Of a stretch of DNA of 64,000 bases, positions 1 to 7,489 are shown one piece after another. The DNA is taken from the NCBI GenBank assembly GCA_035553855.1, contig DATMJO010000039.1, positions 10,087 through 74,086 of the forward strand, in the 5' to 3' direction. The DNA comes from JBBDYQ01 sp035553855. GTDB taxonomy: Bacteria; Actinomycetota; Thermoleophilia; Solirubrobacterales; Thermoleophilaceae. How positions within the stretch are numbered: the first letter of the stretch is position 1; each line of letters begins with the position of its first letter. The position numbers and the translations under genes are program-made. Under the pieces are notes generated by a model, which made no database searches, was not told where the DNA came from, and was given only the letters and a program-made list of their open reading frames with translations.

Positions 1-1129
1 CGGCACCGAACGTGGGGAACGCCAGCCCGATGCCGATTCCCACGAGCACCTGGCCGGGCAGCCACACGCCCGCGTAGTCGGGCTCGAGCCCGGCGCTGCG
101 GAGCACGAGCAACCCCGCCGCGTAGAACAGGACGCCCGGCACGATCACGGAGCGGTGGCCGAAGCGGTCGGCCAGCCTTCCCGCCGGGCCGGCGACGATC
201 GCCGAGGCGAGCGGCCCGGGCGCGACGGCGAGACCGGCGCTCAGCACGCTGTAGTCCCAGACGGCGGTGAGGAACAGGATGTTCCCGAGGATCATCGAGA
301 AGAAGGCCGACGCGAAGAGCAGCGATCCGAGCGTGCCGTGGCGGAAGGAGGCGATCCGGATCAGGCTCGGGTCCACGATCGGGCGCGGGTGCGTCCTGCA
401 GCGCGCCGCCACGACCCCCAGGAGCGCGACGGCCGCGCCGAGTGAGCCGAGCGTGGCGGCGCTCGTCCAGCCCCAGGCGTTTCCCTCGACGACGCCGAGC
501 GCGAGCAGCCCGAGGCCCACCGCGGCGAGCGCGGCGCCGGGGAGGTCGGGCATGCGCGTGGCCGCGGGATCGCGGCTCTCGTCGAGGGCCTTCATCCCCA
601 CCGCCAGGACGATCCCGCCGAGCGGCACGTTCACGAGGAAGATCCAGCGCCAGTCGGCGACCTCCACGAGCAGGCCTCCGAGTGGCGGCCCGATCGCGGC
701 GGCGAGCGCGGCCGCCGCGCCCCAGATGCCGACGCCCGCGGCGCGCCGCTCCGGCGGGAAGAGCGGTAGCAGCAGGGCGACGGACGCGGGCAGCAGGATC
801 GCCGCGCCGACGCCCTGGAGCACGCGCGCGCCGACGAGGAACTGCCAGGACGGAGCCACCGCGCAGAGAACGCTCGTCGCGACGAACAGGGCGATGCCCG
901 CAAGGAACACCCGGCGCCGCCCGAAGCGGTCGGCGATCCCGCCGGCGGGAACGAGCAGGGCGGCGAGGACGATGAAGTAGCCGTCGAGGATCCAGCTGAG
1001 CTGCGCGGGCGTCGCGTCGCGGAAGTCGCCCCGGATGTCCGGGAAGCTCGTGTTGACGATCGTCGTGTCGAGGAACGCGAGGAACGTCCCTCCGCAGATC
1101 GCGATCAGTGCCAGCGTGCGACGGCTCAT
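1..1129 (-). CDS. DHA2 (EmrB/QacA) family MFS drug efflux transporter, C-terminus beyond the window
   Basis: Cytoplasmic-membrane drug:proton antiporter of the DHA2 branch of the major facilitator superfamily. About 376 codons are visible from the ATG at 1129; the C-terminal end lies beyond the left edge. Helix 1 carries FLAFLDTTIVN, the DHA2 motif with its acidic residue; the loop after helix 2 reads GGIADRFGRRR, the MFS loop 2-3 signature; helix 5 carries AAIGPPLGG, followed by WRWIFLVNVP, typical of 14-helix DHA2 pumps. Such pumps are usually controlled by a local repressor, and a perfect palindrome lies upstream (1166-1183), though no regulator gene is adjacent inside the window. Substrate cannot be told from the sequence. 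Confidence 0.9.
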   Translation of the reverse strand, partial: MSRRTLALIAICGGTFLAFLDTTIVNTSFPDIRGDFRDATPAQLSWILDGYFIVLAALLVPAGGIADRFGRRRVFLAGIALFVATSVLCAVAPSWQFLVGARVLQGVGAAILLPASVALLLPLFPPERRAAGVGIWGAAAALAAAIGPPLGGLLVEVADWRWIFLVNVPLGGIVLAVGMKALDESRDPAATRMPDLPGAALAAVGLGLLALGVVEGNAWGWTSAATLGSLGAAVALLGVVAARCRTHPRPIVDPSLIRIASFRHGTLGSLLFASAFFSMILGNILFLTAVWDYSVLSAGLAVAPGPLASAIVAGPAGRLADRFGHRSVIVPGVLFYAAGLLVLRSAGLEPDYAGVWLPGQVLVGIGIGLAFPTFGA

Positions 1130-1165
1130 CGGCCCGGCTTCCCTTCCACTGAGTTGCATGGCGAA

Positions 1166-1183
1166 ACCCTGAGCGATCAGGGT
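1166..1183. promoter_or_regulatory. 18-bp palindrome, candidate repressor operator for the efflux pump
   Basis: ACCCTGA-GCGA-TCAGGGT is a perfect inverted repeat with 7-bp arms, ending 37 bases upstream of the pump start codon at 1129. Size and position suit a TetR- or MarR-type operator. It lies between the pump and the peroxiredoxin gene (which ends at 1240), so it is not a 5' element of any other gene. Protein binding is inferred only. Confidence 0.5.
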
Positions 1184-1239
1184 GCAACCCAGCCGCCGGG
1201 GCGGCTGTGACGTGCGTCACTCAGGCCGGCGAAGCGGCG

Positions 1240-1899
1240 CTACTTCGGCTGCGGCACGATCCGGATGTAGGGCTTGGGCGACTCCCAGCCCTCCGGATAG
1301 ATCTCCTTCGCCTCGTCGTTCGAGACCGACCCGGCGATGATCACGTCGTCGCCCTGCGTCCAGTTCACCGGGGTCGCGACCCGGTGGTTCGCGGTGAGCT
1401 GGAGCGAGTCGATCACGCGCAGCACCTCGTCGAAGTTGCGGCCCGTCGTCATCGGGTAGATCAGGATCAGCTTGATCTTCTTGTCCGGGCCGATCACGAA
1501 CACGGTCCGAACCGTCTGGTTGTCCGCCGGCGTGCGCTCGGACGGGTCGCCCTCGACCGAGGCGGGGAGCATCCCGTAGAGCTTCGACACCTTGAAGTCG
1601 GAGTCGCCGATCATCGGGTAGTTCGGAGCGTGGCCCTGCGTCTCCTCGATGTCGCGGGCCCAGTCGGAGTGGTTGTCCACCGGATCGACCGAGAGCCCGA
1701 TGATCTTCACGTCGCGGCGGTCGAACTCCGGCTTGATCTTCGCCATGTAGCCGAGCTCGGTCGTGCAGACCGGAGTGAAGTCCTTCGGGTGCGAGAACAG
1801 CACCGCCCAGGAGTCGCCGATCCAGTCGTGGAAGCTGATCCTTCCCTCGGTGGTCTCAGCTTCGAAGTCGGGCGCGGTGTCGCCGATCTGGAGAGTCAT
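1240..1899 (-). CDS. 1-Cys peroxiredoxin (Prx6 type)
   Basis: Thiol peroxidase of the AhpC/TSA superfamily that reduces hydrogen peroxide and organic hydroperoxides in the cytoplasm. The 219-residue protein has the peroxidatic motif DFTPVCTTE with Cys45, preceded by HPKD. No second cysteine occurs anywhere in the protein, so it is a 1-Cys enzyme that must be recycled by an external thiol. Length and the C-terminal extension beyond the thioredoxin fold (ending near EGWESPKPYIRIVPQPK) fit the Prx6 group. A strong ribosome site (AGAGGAGGAAC) sits just before the ATG at 1899. Monocistronic by spacing. Confidence 0.95.
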   Translation of the reverse strand: MTLQIGDTAPDFEAETTEGRISFHDWIGDSWAVLFSHPKDFTPVCTTELGYMAKIKPEFDRRDVKIIGLSVDPVDNHSDWARDIEETQGHAPNYPMIGDSDFKVSKLYGMLPASVEGDPSERTPADNQTVRTVFVIGPDKKIKLILIYPMTTGRNFDEVLRVIDSLQLTANHRVATPVNWTQGDDVIIAGSVSNDEAKEIYPEGWESPKPYIRIVPQPK

Positions 1900-1929
1900 G
1901 TTCCTCCTCTGAAGGTCAACTCTGGAAGT

Positions 1930-2139
1930 TCACCGTGCATGCTCGCACAGCGGCGCCGCCGGGCTCGCGGGGAGCGCGCGCCCAGCGTCCGCAGGCGCGG
2001 GCTCGCCGTGGTGGATCTGCGCGTAGTGATCGGCGAAGACCCTCGCGACGGGCTCGCCGCGGCTCGAGACGCGCACCTTCTCGAACGCGGCGTGACCGGC
2101 CCGCCCCAAACACACCGACCGTCCGAAATTCCGTGCCAT
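1930..2139 (-). CDS. Small hypothetical protein, doubtful
   Basis: A 69-codon frame starting at ATG 2139 (MARNFGRSVCLGRAG..., ending PLCEHAR) lies between tRNA-Ser(TGA) and the peroxiredoxin gene on the same strand. Composition is protein-like (AFEKVRVSSRGEPVARVFADHY) but I recognise no family, there is no clear ribosome site, and a chance frame is common at this G+C content. It may be a real small gene, a remnant, or chance. Confidence 0.25.
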   Translation of the reverse strand: MARNFGRSVCLGRAGHAAFEKVRVSSRGEPVARVFADHYAQIHHGEPAPADAGRALPASPAAPLCEHAR

Positions 2140-2179
2140 GGCCGGTACTACGGACGCGCGATGGGGGTGGGAGCACACA

Positions 2180-2268
2180 CGGAGCGGGAGGGATTCGAAC
2201 CCCCGGGCCCCTTGCGGGGCCGGCTGCTTTCAAGGCAGCTGCATTCAGCCTGACTCTGCCACCGCTCC
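2180..2268 (-). tRNA. tRNA-Ser(TGA)
   Basis: The minus strand folds as an 89-nt class II tRNA. The acceptor stem is GGAGCGG paired with CCGCTCC (2262-2268 with 2181-2187), with discriminator G at 2180. The anticodon arm is GCTGC-CTTGAAA-GCAGC with anticodon TGA at 2230-2232. A long variable arm (GCCGGCCCCGCAAGGGGCC region) and GGTTCGAATCC T-arm are present. The long variable arm and the anticodon both fit serine. CCA is not encoded. Confidence 0.97.
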
Positions 2269-2384
2269 CCGGCGAATCGTAGGCCGCGGAGATAGGGCAT
2301 TCGAGAATTGGTTCCAGCCCCCCCGTTTCGGATCCGCCATCGAGCGCACATCTTCGCTGCCCGCCGGGCTATCGTCGGGGCGCG

Positions 2385-2975
2385 ATGGCCGCGAGGGACG
2401 AAGACCTCCGCCCGGGCGAGCGGATCGTCCGCGATGCGCTCGAGGACAGCCCCGTCCGGGGCAAGCCGCTCAGCCGCAGCGCGCGCCAGCGGGTGCGCTC
2501 GATCGAGGCCCACATGGCCGCGGCCATCATGCCGCGCCACATCGAGCGGCTCCGCCAGATCGCCGACGAGATCGCCCACCACCTGCTTCGGCTCGAGCGT
2601 GAGCATCAGCGGCTCTCGGAGCGCGCCGGCGAGGACTTCCCCGAGCGCTGGCGCGAGACGGCGCGCCGCTGGCGCTTCGACCACGTGAACGACCTGATCC
2701 GGCGCCACAACGAGTACTACCCGATCGAGGCGCGCCTGCCGATGGACCCGCGAACCGGAGACTACCTGGGGCTGCGCGGGCGAAACCACCGGCGCACGCC
2801 GCTCGACTCCGACTGGATCCTCGAGCGCTTTCCCGCGTCGTCGCGCGGGCGCTCGGCCGCCTCCCCCGCTCAGCGAAGCTTCGGCAGGCCGAGCACGCGC
2901 TCGGCCACGATGTTCTTGAGGATCTCCGTGGTGCCGCCCTCGATCGAGTTCGCGCGGGCGCGCAGGAAGCGGTAG
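2385..2975 (+). CDS. DnaJC28/DUF1992-like hypothetical protein
   Basis: 196 residues, mostly charged and helical. The N-terminal part (GERIVRDALEDSPVRGKPL) resembles the start of the DUF1992 or DnaJC28 conserved domain, in which a short helix is followed by G-x-G-K-P-L; the rest (RRWRFDHVNDLIRRHNEYYPIEARLPMDPRTG) is also reminiscent of that family, but the match is weak and by eye only. Function is unknown. The last 35 or so codons (from about 2870) are antisense to the end of the acyl-CoA dehydrogenase gene, and the protein-like part stops near ILERFPA, so the stop codon may have been lost and the frame extended. Divergent from tRNA-Ser. Confidence 0.65.
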   Translation: MAARDEDLRPGERIVRDALEDSPVRGKPLSRSARQRVRSIEAHMAAAIMPRHIERLRQIADEIAHHLLRLEREHQRLSERAGEDFPERWRETARRWRFDHVNDLIRRHNEYYPIEARLPMDPRTGDYLGLRGRNHRRTPLDSDWILERFPASSRGRSAASPAQRSFGRPSTRSATMFLRISVVPPSIEFARARRKR

Positions 2976-4006
2976 CTCCACTCGCCGTCGGCGATCGCGG
3001 CGTCGGGGCCGAGCACGTCCATCGCGGTCTCGGTGAGCCGCTGGTTGACCCCCGACCACTGCAGCTTCGGCAGGGAGCCCTCGGGGCCGGGAACGCCGCG
3101 CTTCATGATCTGCGTGAGCCCGCGCCAGGCGGTCAGCCGCAGCGCCTCGGCCTCGATCTGGAGCTGGCCGATCTTCTGGCGGATAACCGGGTCGTCGGCC
3201 ATGCCGCGCTCCTGGACGAGCGCGATCAGATCCTGAAGCGCCGTCTTGACCGACGCCGCCGACGCGGCGCCGAGGCCCGCCCGCTCGTGCATGAGCGTGG
3301 TGATCGCGACGGCCCAGCCGTTGCCGACGCCGCCCACGACGTTCTCGTCCGGGGCCCAGGCGTTCTCGATGAACAGCTCGTTGAACTCGGACTCGCCGGT
3401 GATCTGGCGGAGGGGCCGGACCTGGACCTCCTCCTGGTCCATGTCGAGCAGGAAGTAGGTGAGGCCCTGGTGCTTCGGCGCGTCACTGTCGGTGCGCGCG
3501 ACGAGCATGCACCACTTCGCGACGTGCGCGTAGGTGGTCCACACCTTCTGCCCCGTGATCCTCCAGCCGCCGTCCTCCTTGACCGCGCGCGTCTTCAGCG
3601 AGGCGAGGTCGGATCCCGACTCGGGCTCCGAGAAACCCTGGCACCAGATCTCCTCGGCGGAGAGGATCGGGTCGAGGTAGCGCTTCTTCTGCTCCTCGTC
3701 GCCGTGCGCGATCACGACCGGGCCGCCCATCACGAGCCCGAGGATGTTCGCCGGGGAGGGCACGCGGGCGCGCACCGTCTCCTCGCCGAAGATCGCCTGC
3801 TCGATCAGCGTCGCCCCGCGGCCGCCGTACTCCTTGGGCCAGGAGATGCCGGCCCAGCCGCCGTCGTAGAGCTTGCGCTGCCACTCCTTGCGGAACTCGA
3901 AGCCGGCCTCGTCGCCCTCCGGGGGCTGGCCAGGGTGGTTCGCCTCCAGCCACGAGCGGAGCTCGTCGCGGAAGGCCTCTTCCTGGGGCGACAGCGTGAG
4001 ATCCAT
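2870..4006 (-). CDS. Acyl-CoA dehydrogenase family protein (FadE type)
   Basis: FAD-dependent acyl-CoA dehydrogenase that introduces the alpha-beta double bond into an acyl-CoA, passing electrons to ETF. 378 residues, normal family length. The N-terminal helical domain begins MDLTLSPQEEAFRDELRSWL; the middle has WCQGFSEPESGSDLASLKTRA, the ACAD signature with flavin and substrate contacts, and TGQKVWTTYAH; the C-terminal domain ends in NSIEGGTTEILKNIVAERVLGLP, where the Glu of IEGGT is at the position of the catalytic base in the family. The sequence is of the large-substrate FadE type common in actinobacterial steroid and fatty-acid breakdown; substrate is not resolvable. No partner gene adjoins it. 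Confidence 0.92.
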   Translation of the reverse strand: MDLTLSPQEEAFRDELRSWLEANHPGQPPEGDEAGFEFRKEWQRKLYDGGWAGISWPKEYGGRGATLIEQAIFGEETVRARVPSPANILGLVMGGPVVIAHGDEEQKKRYLDPILSAEEIWCQGFSEPESGSDLASLKTRAVKEDGGWRITGQKVWTTYAHVAKWCMLVARTDSDAPKHQGLTYFLLDMDQEEVQVRPLRQITGESEFNELFIENAWAPDENVVGGVGNGWAVAITTLMHERAGLGAASAASVKTALQDLIALVQERGMADDPVIRQKIGQLQIEAEALRLTAWRGLTQIMKRGVPGPEGSLPKLQWSGVNQRLTETAMDVLGPDAAIADGEWSYRFLRARANSIEGGTTEILKNIVAERVLGLPKLR

Positions 4007-4376
4007 GCGCGCAGACTACCCGCCGCCCAGTTGTCGAGTCGTCGCGGCGAAACGTAAAGCGACACCCGCGCCGCGCCGATCTGGGCCTCCTGAAGCTGCG
4101 CCATCCCATCGCCCTGCTGATCGCGCTGCCGCCGCCGCAGCGGCAGCCCCCTGCCAGCGCCGGCAGCGGAGCGCCCCGGCGGGCGCCGCGGGCGTCTCGC
4201 ACAGGTGCGGGCGGCGACGGTGACCGGGAAGCTGCTGGCCCCCGAGGAGTGGTCGGCCGACGCCGACGGCCTGCTCGTCCCGACCGTCCGGGCGAGGCGC
4301 ACCCGCATCGTTCGCCGAGGGTCCGATCTCGTCTCCGCGGGTGACGTGGGCCCCCGTGGCTGATAGAAACCCTCGC
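4007..4376. other. 370-base stretch without a confident gene
   Basis: Divergent intergenic region between the acyl-CoA dehydrogenase and the kinase, so it should hold both promoters; I could not pick out a convincing -10/-35 pair. A 52-codon open frame from GTG 4205 to TGA 4363 has protein-like composition (TGKLLAPEEWSADADGLL then VPTVRARRTRIVRRGSDLV) and ends just before the kinase start, but it has no recognisable family or ribosome site and could be a gene remnant. Confidence 0.4.
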
Positions 4377-5897
4377 GTGGCAGCCGCAGAGGTAGGACCG
4401 GGCACCCAGCTGGGTAAGTACCGTCTGACCGAGCCGATCGGGCAGGGCGGCATGGGCGTGGTCTGGAAGGGCGAGAACGTCGAGACCGGCGAGGTCGCCG
4501 CGGTGAAGCTTCTCGTCGGGGAGCTCGCCGAGGAGGACGGCTTCCGCGAGCGCTTCAAGCGCGAGTCGCAGTACGCGGGCTCGCTCGACCATCCGCACGT
4601 GATCCGCGTGTTCGAGGCGGGCGAGCAGGAGGGCGCGCTGTACATGGCGATGCAGTTCGTCGACGGCACCGACCTGAAGGCGCTGCTCGCCCAGCGCGGC
4701 AAGCTCGAAGCGGCCGAGGCCGCCCGCCTTCTGTCGGAGGTCGCAGAGGCGCTCGACGCCGCGCACGGCAAGGGCATCCTCCACCGCGACGTGAAGCCCG
4801 GCAACATCATGATCGAGAGCGCGACAAACCGCTGCTATCTCACCGACTTCGGCCTCAGCAAGAACCCCTCCGAGGATTCGTTCGCGCTCACGGCGGCGGG
4901 CTCGTTCGTCGGCACGATCGACTACACCGCGCCGGAGCAGATCCTCGCCAAGCCCTTCGATCACCGCGTCGACGTGTACTCCCTGGCATGCGTCCTCTAC
5001 GAGGCGCTCTCCGGCGAGGTGCCCTACCCGAAGTCGCGCGAGGTGGAGGTGCTCTACGGGCACATCCAGGATCCGCCGCCGCGCCTGCGCGAGAAGCGCC
5101 CCGACGCTCCCGAGGCGCTCGAGGAGGTCATCGTCAAGGCGATGGCCAAGGACCCGGACGAGCGCTACCAGACCTGTGGCGACCTGATGCAGGCGGCCCG
5201 TCTCGCCTCGGGTGTCACCGAGGGGGAGGGCTTCACCGCCCCGGCGGCGGCCGGCGAGCTGGTGCTGCGCGTCGTGTCCGGCAAGGCGGCGGGCGATGAG
5301 CTGCATGTGGACGGCGAGCTCCTGATCGGACGCCACGCAGAGGTCGAGGCCGGCAAGCTGGGCAAGGACCCGGAGCTCTCCCGCCGCCACGCGATGCTCC
5401 GCCGCGAGGGGCCGGGCCTGGTCATCGAGGATCTCGGTTCGACGAACGGGACCTTCGTGAACGGCGCGCGGATCGGATCGGTCACGACGCTCCGCGGCGG
5501 CGACAGGATCGAGGTCGGCGACACCGTCATCGAGGTCGCCGTCGTCACCGGCGCGACGCCCGAGCCGGAGCAGCCCGCGGCGGCGCCGGGCGCGACCGTC
5601 TTCGCCCCGATCGTCCCCTCGTCCACGCCGCCGGCGGCGCCGGCCGCGGAGGCCGCCGCGCCGCTGCCGCCTGTCGCCGAGGAGGAGACCCCCGCGCCGC
5701 CGGAGGCGGGGCTTCCCGAGCCGCCCGGACCGGAGACCGAGGAGACGTCGGCCGCGAAGGCGCCCGGCGGCAAGGTCTCGCTGAGAGTCGAGATCGACCT
5801 CGAATCGGGCGAGCTGCGCGTGGGCGTCGAGGACGGGCCGGGGGTGCGCGTCTCGAAGGACGGGGACGGCGCCTGGAGGATCGAGCCGGAGGGCTGA
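4377..5897 (+). CDS. Ser/Thr protein kinase with C-terminal FHA domain
   Basis: Cytoplasmic Hanks-type kinase. From GTG 4377 the protein has 506 residues: P-loop GQGGMG (22-27), ATP lysine in AAVKLL (Lys44), HRDVKPGN (Asp138 catalytic), DFG (157-159), and APEQ (185-188) in the activation segment, which contains Ser/Thr residues that may be autophosphorylated. An FHA domain follows (about 294-388) with the phosphothreonine-binding pattern IGRH...SRRHAML and LGSTNGTFVNG. A Pro/Ala/Glu-rich linker (about 393-460) precedes a short C-terminal beta-rich piece. No transmembrane helix, unlike PknB. A GTG at 4341 in frame is an alternative start adding 12 residues; I prefer 4377 because family members begin shortly before G-x-Y-R-L. 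The FHA domain probably binds the kinase's own or a partner's phosphothreonine. Confidence 0.93.
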   Translation: MAAAEVGPGTQLGKYRLTEPIGQGGMGVVWKGENVETGEVAAVKLLVGELAEEDGFRERFKRESQYAGSLDHPHVIRVFEAGEQEGALYMAMQFVDGTDLKALLAQRGKLEAAEAARLLSEVAEALDAAHGKGILHRDVKPGNIMIESATNRCYLTDFGLSKNPSEDSFALTAAGSFVGTIDYTAPEQILAKPFDHRVDVYSLACVLYEALSGEVPYPKSREVEVLYGHIQDPPPRLREKRPDAPEALEEVIVKAMAKDPDERYQTCGDLMQAARLASGVTEGEGFTAPAAAGELVLRVVSGKAAGDELHVDGELLIGRHAEVEAGKLGKDPELSRRHAMLRREGPGLVIEDLGSTNGTFVNGARIGSVTTLRGGDRIEVGDTVIEVAVVTGATPEPEQPAAAPGATVFAPIVPSSTPPAAPAAEAAAPLPPVAEEETPAPPEAGLPEPPGPETEETSAAKAPGGKVSLRVEIDLESGELRVGVEDGPGVRVSKDGDGAWRIEPEG

Positions 5898-5911
5898 CCC
5901 CACCCGGGCTC

Positions 5912-6535
5912 CTAGATGCGCGCGGCGACCGCCCCGACGATCAGGTCCGCGATCGGCCCGAGCGGGATGCCGGCGACCGACCCGCCGCTGTCCACGACGC
6001 GCGCGCGACCGCCGTCGCTCTCGACGATCGCGTCGAGCGCCACGGGCACCGGCTCGTCGCCCAGCGGGATCGAGCCGCCCGCGAGCCCGCCCACCAGCCC
6101 GCCGAGTGCGCCCAGCCGGGAGCCGAGATGGCGGGCGAGGTCGCGCGGGGCGACGGCCGCGTCCACGCTCAGGCTGTAGTCGTCGTCGCCGGTGCGGTTG
6201 AGGCGCACCTCGCGCAGGTCGATCGGTCCCGCCACGGAGTCCTCGATCAGCACGTCGACCTCGCCGAACCCGTCGAGACGCTCGAGCGGGCGCTCGTTGC
6301 CGGTGGACTCCGTCTCGATCTCGCGGGCGCGTACGCGCAGGCGATCGCCGTCGCCGCCGAGCAGGAGGCGCACCGCGGGCCACGCGCTCACCGAGACCTC
6401 CGCGGTGCCGCCGCGCTCGGTCAGCCGCTCCTCCGCCGCGCTCGACGCGAGGCGCGGCAGCGCGACCTGGAGCGCGATCAGCACGAGGACGGCCGCGCTC
6501 GCGGCGACGGCGCCGATCCGGGCGTTGCGGCTCAT
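5912..6535 (-). CDS. DUF2993 / LmeA-family lipid-binding protein
   Basis: 207-residue envelope protein. A single N-terminal hydrophobic segment (AASAAVLVLIALQVALPRLA) acts as signal anchor, followed by the DUF2993 pattern: AEERLTERGGTAEVSVSAWPAVRLLLGGDGDRLRVRARE and a C-terminal half ending in GIPLGPIADLIVGAV. In mycobacteria the DUF2993 member LmeA binds phospholipids and affects lipomannan synthesis; the role here is inferred by family only. Converges on the kinase gene with a 14-base gap. Confidence 0.8.
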   Translation of the reverse strand: MSRNARIGAVAASAAVLVLIALQVALPRLASSAAEERLTERGGTAEVSVSAWPAVRLLLGGDGDRLRVRAREIETESTGNERPLERLDGFGEVDVLIEDSVAGPIDLREVRLNRTGDDDYSLSVDAAVAPRDLARHLGSRLGALGGLVGGLAGGSIPLGDEPVPVALDAIVESDGGRARVVDSGGSVAGIPLGPIADLIVGAVAARI

Positions 6536-6585
6536 GGCCGAAGGGTCGCATGCGCGCGCGGGCGGGCCTCCCTAGAGTCCGGCGC

Positions 6586-7233
6586 GTGGACCTCACGCCC
6601 GAGGAGATCCGGGTGCTCGGCTGCCTCGTCGAGAAGCACAGGACGACCCCCGACCAGTACCCGCTGTCGCTGAACGCGCTGCGCCTCGCCTGCAACCAGG
6701 CGACCAACCGCGATCCAGTGGTCGACTACGACGAGCAGACGGTCCGCGATGCCGCCCAGCGCCTCGGCCGCCACCGGCTCGCCCGCATGGCGAGCGGGGC
6801 CGGCAGCCGCGCCGTGAAGTACCGCCACCTCCTCGACGAGACGCTGCGGCTCCCGAGCGGCCAGCTGGCCGTCCTCACGGTCCTGATGCTCCGCGGCCCC
6901 CAGACCCCGGGCGAGCTCAAGGGCCGGACCGAGCGGATCCACCGCTTCGCGTCGCTCGCCGAGGTCGCGGAGGCGATCGACGGGCTGATGGGCCGCGGGC
7001 TCGCCGGGCGCCTCGAGCGGCGCCCGGGCCAGAAGGAGGAGCGCTACTCCCACCTGCTCGGCACGGGTGACGAGGCGGAGGCCACGCCCGGCCTCGCCCA
7101 GGCTCCGCCGGCGGGCGGATTGGCGGGCCGGGTCGATAGCCTCGAGGCCGAGGTCAGGGCGCTGCGGGAGCAGGTCGAGGAGCTGCGGCGCGCCTACAAT
7201 CCGACCTCCACGGAGAGGTGGCCGAGTGGCTGA
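6586..7233 (+). CDS. YceH / DUF480 family protein
   Basis: 215-residue protein of the YceH (DUF480) family, two winged-helix domains of unknown function. It opens with VDLTPEEIRVLGCLVEK and TTPDQYPLSLNALRLACNQ, nearly invariant in the family, which fixes the GTG at 6586 as start (an ATG at 6550 is in frame but adds non-family residues). The second domain contains LAVLTVLMLRGPQTPGELKGR and GQKEERYSHLLG. A short coiled coil (VDSLEAEVRALREQVEELRR) closes the protein. The last seven codons and the stop lie inside the tRNA-Ser(GCT) gene, encoding ERWPSG from its acceptor and D arms. Confidence 0.88.
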   Translation: MDLTPEEIRVLGCLVEKHRTTPDQYPLSLNALRLACNQATNRDPVVDYDEQTVRDAAQRLGRHRLARMASGAGSRAVKYRHLLDETLRLPSGQLAVLTVLMLRGPQTPGELKGRTERIHRFASLAEVAEAIDGLMGRGLAGRLERRPGQKEERYSHLLGTGDEAEATPGLAQAPPAGGLAGRVDSLEAEVRALREQVEELRRAYNPTSTERWPSG

Positions 7234-7300
7234 AGGCACTCGCCTGCTAAGCGAGTAAGGGGTTCACGCTCCTTCGCGGGTTCGAATCCCGCCCTCTCCG
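7212..7300 (+). tRNA. tRNA-Ser(GCT)
   Basis: 89-nt class II tRNA. The acceptor stem GGAGAGG (7212-7218) pairs with CCTCTCC (7293-7299), with discriminator G7300. The anticodon arm CTCGC-CTGCTAA-GCGAG gives anticodon GCT at 7246-7248. A long variable arm and the T arm GGGTTCGAATCCC follow. The first 22 bases overlap the end of the yceH-like gene, so the tRNA is probably transcribed from a promoter inside that gene or processed from its mRNA. Confidence 0.97.
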
Positions 7301-7373
7301 CTCCGCAGGCGAGCGTTCAGGCCCGCCGGCTCTCGCTTCGCCCCGGACTGACCATGAGCGAAATCGCGGCGGC

Positions 7374-7412
7374 GTCCTGGATTGGTGTCGCAGTACGACA
7401 CCAAGGCAGGAC
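7374..7412. repeat. Imperfect hairpin repeat, CGTCCTGGATTGG family, copy 1
   Basis: GTCCTG-ga-TTGGTGTCG, five-base loop cagta, then CGACACCAA-gg-CAGGAC: 15 paired bases with a two-base internal bulge on each side. The first 13 bases (with the preceding C, CGTCCTGGATTGG) recur exactly in a second hairpin at 32524-32566. It lies between tRNA-Ser(GCT) and the next gene on the same strand and could act as a transcription barrier, but there is no T run. Confidence 0.7.
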
Positions 7413-7489
7413 AGCGGTCGAGGTACCGACCTTGACCAACCGTCCGCGTCCCTGACGGGCCGGGCGCGCCGGCGGCTACAGTGGCGCCG

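Noticed and set aside
103..1020. Several plus-strand Arg/Ala-rich frames at the left edge
   Set aside because: They are shadows of the EmrB-type pump, which is open through the left edge on the minus strand.
1207..2253. Plus-strand frame of 348 codons over the peroxiredoxin and tRNA-Ser genes
   Set aside because: It is antisense to both, and its end (EREGFEPPGPLRG) is the tRNA-Ser antisense peptide.
3483..6707. Minus-strand frame of more than 1000 codons
   Set aside because: Arg/Ala/Gly-rich shadow of the kinase and neighbouring genes; no family motif, and codon use unlike real genes.
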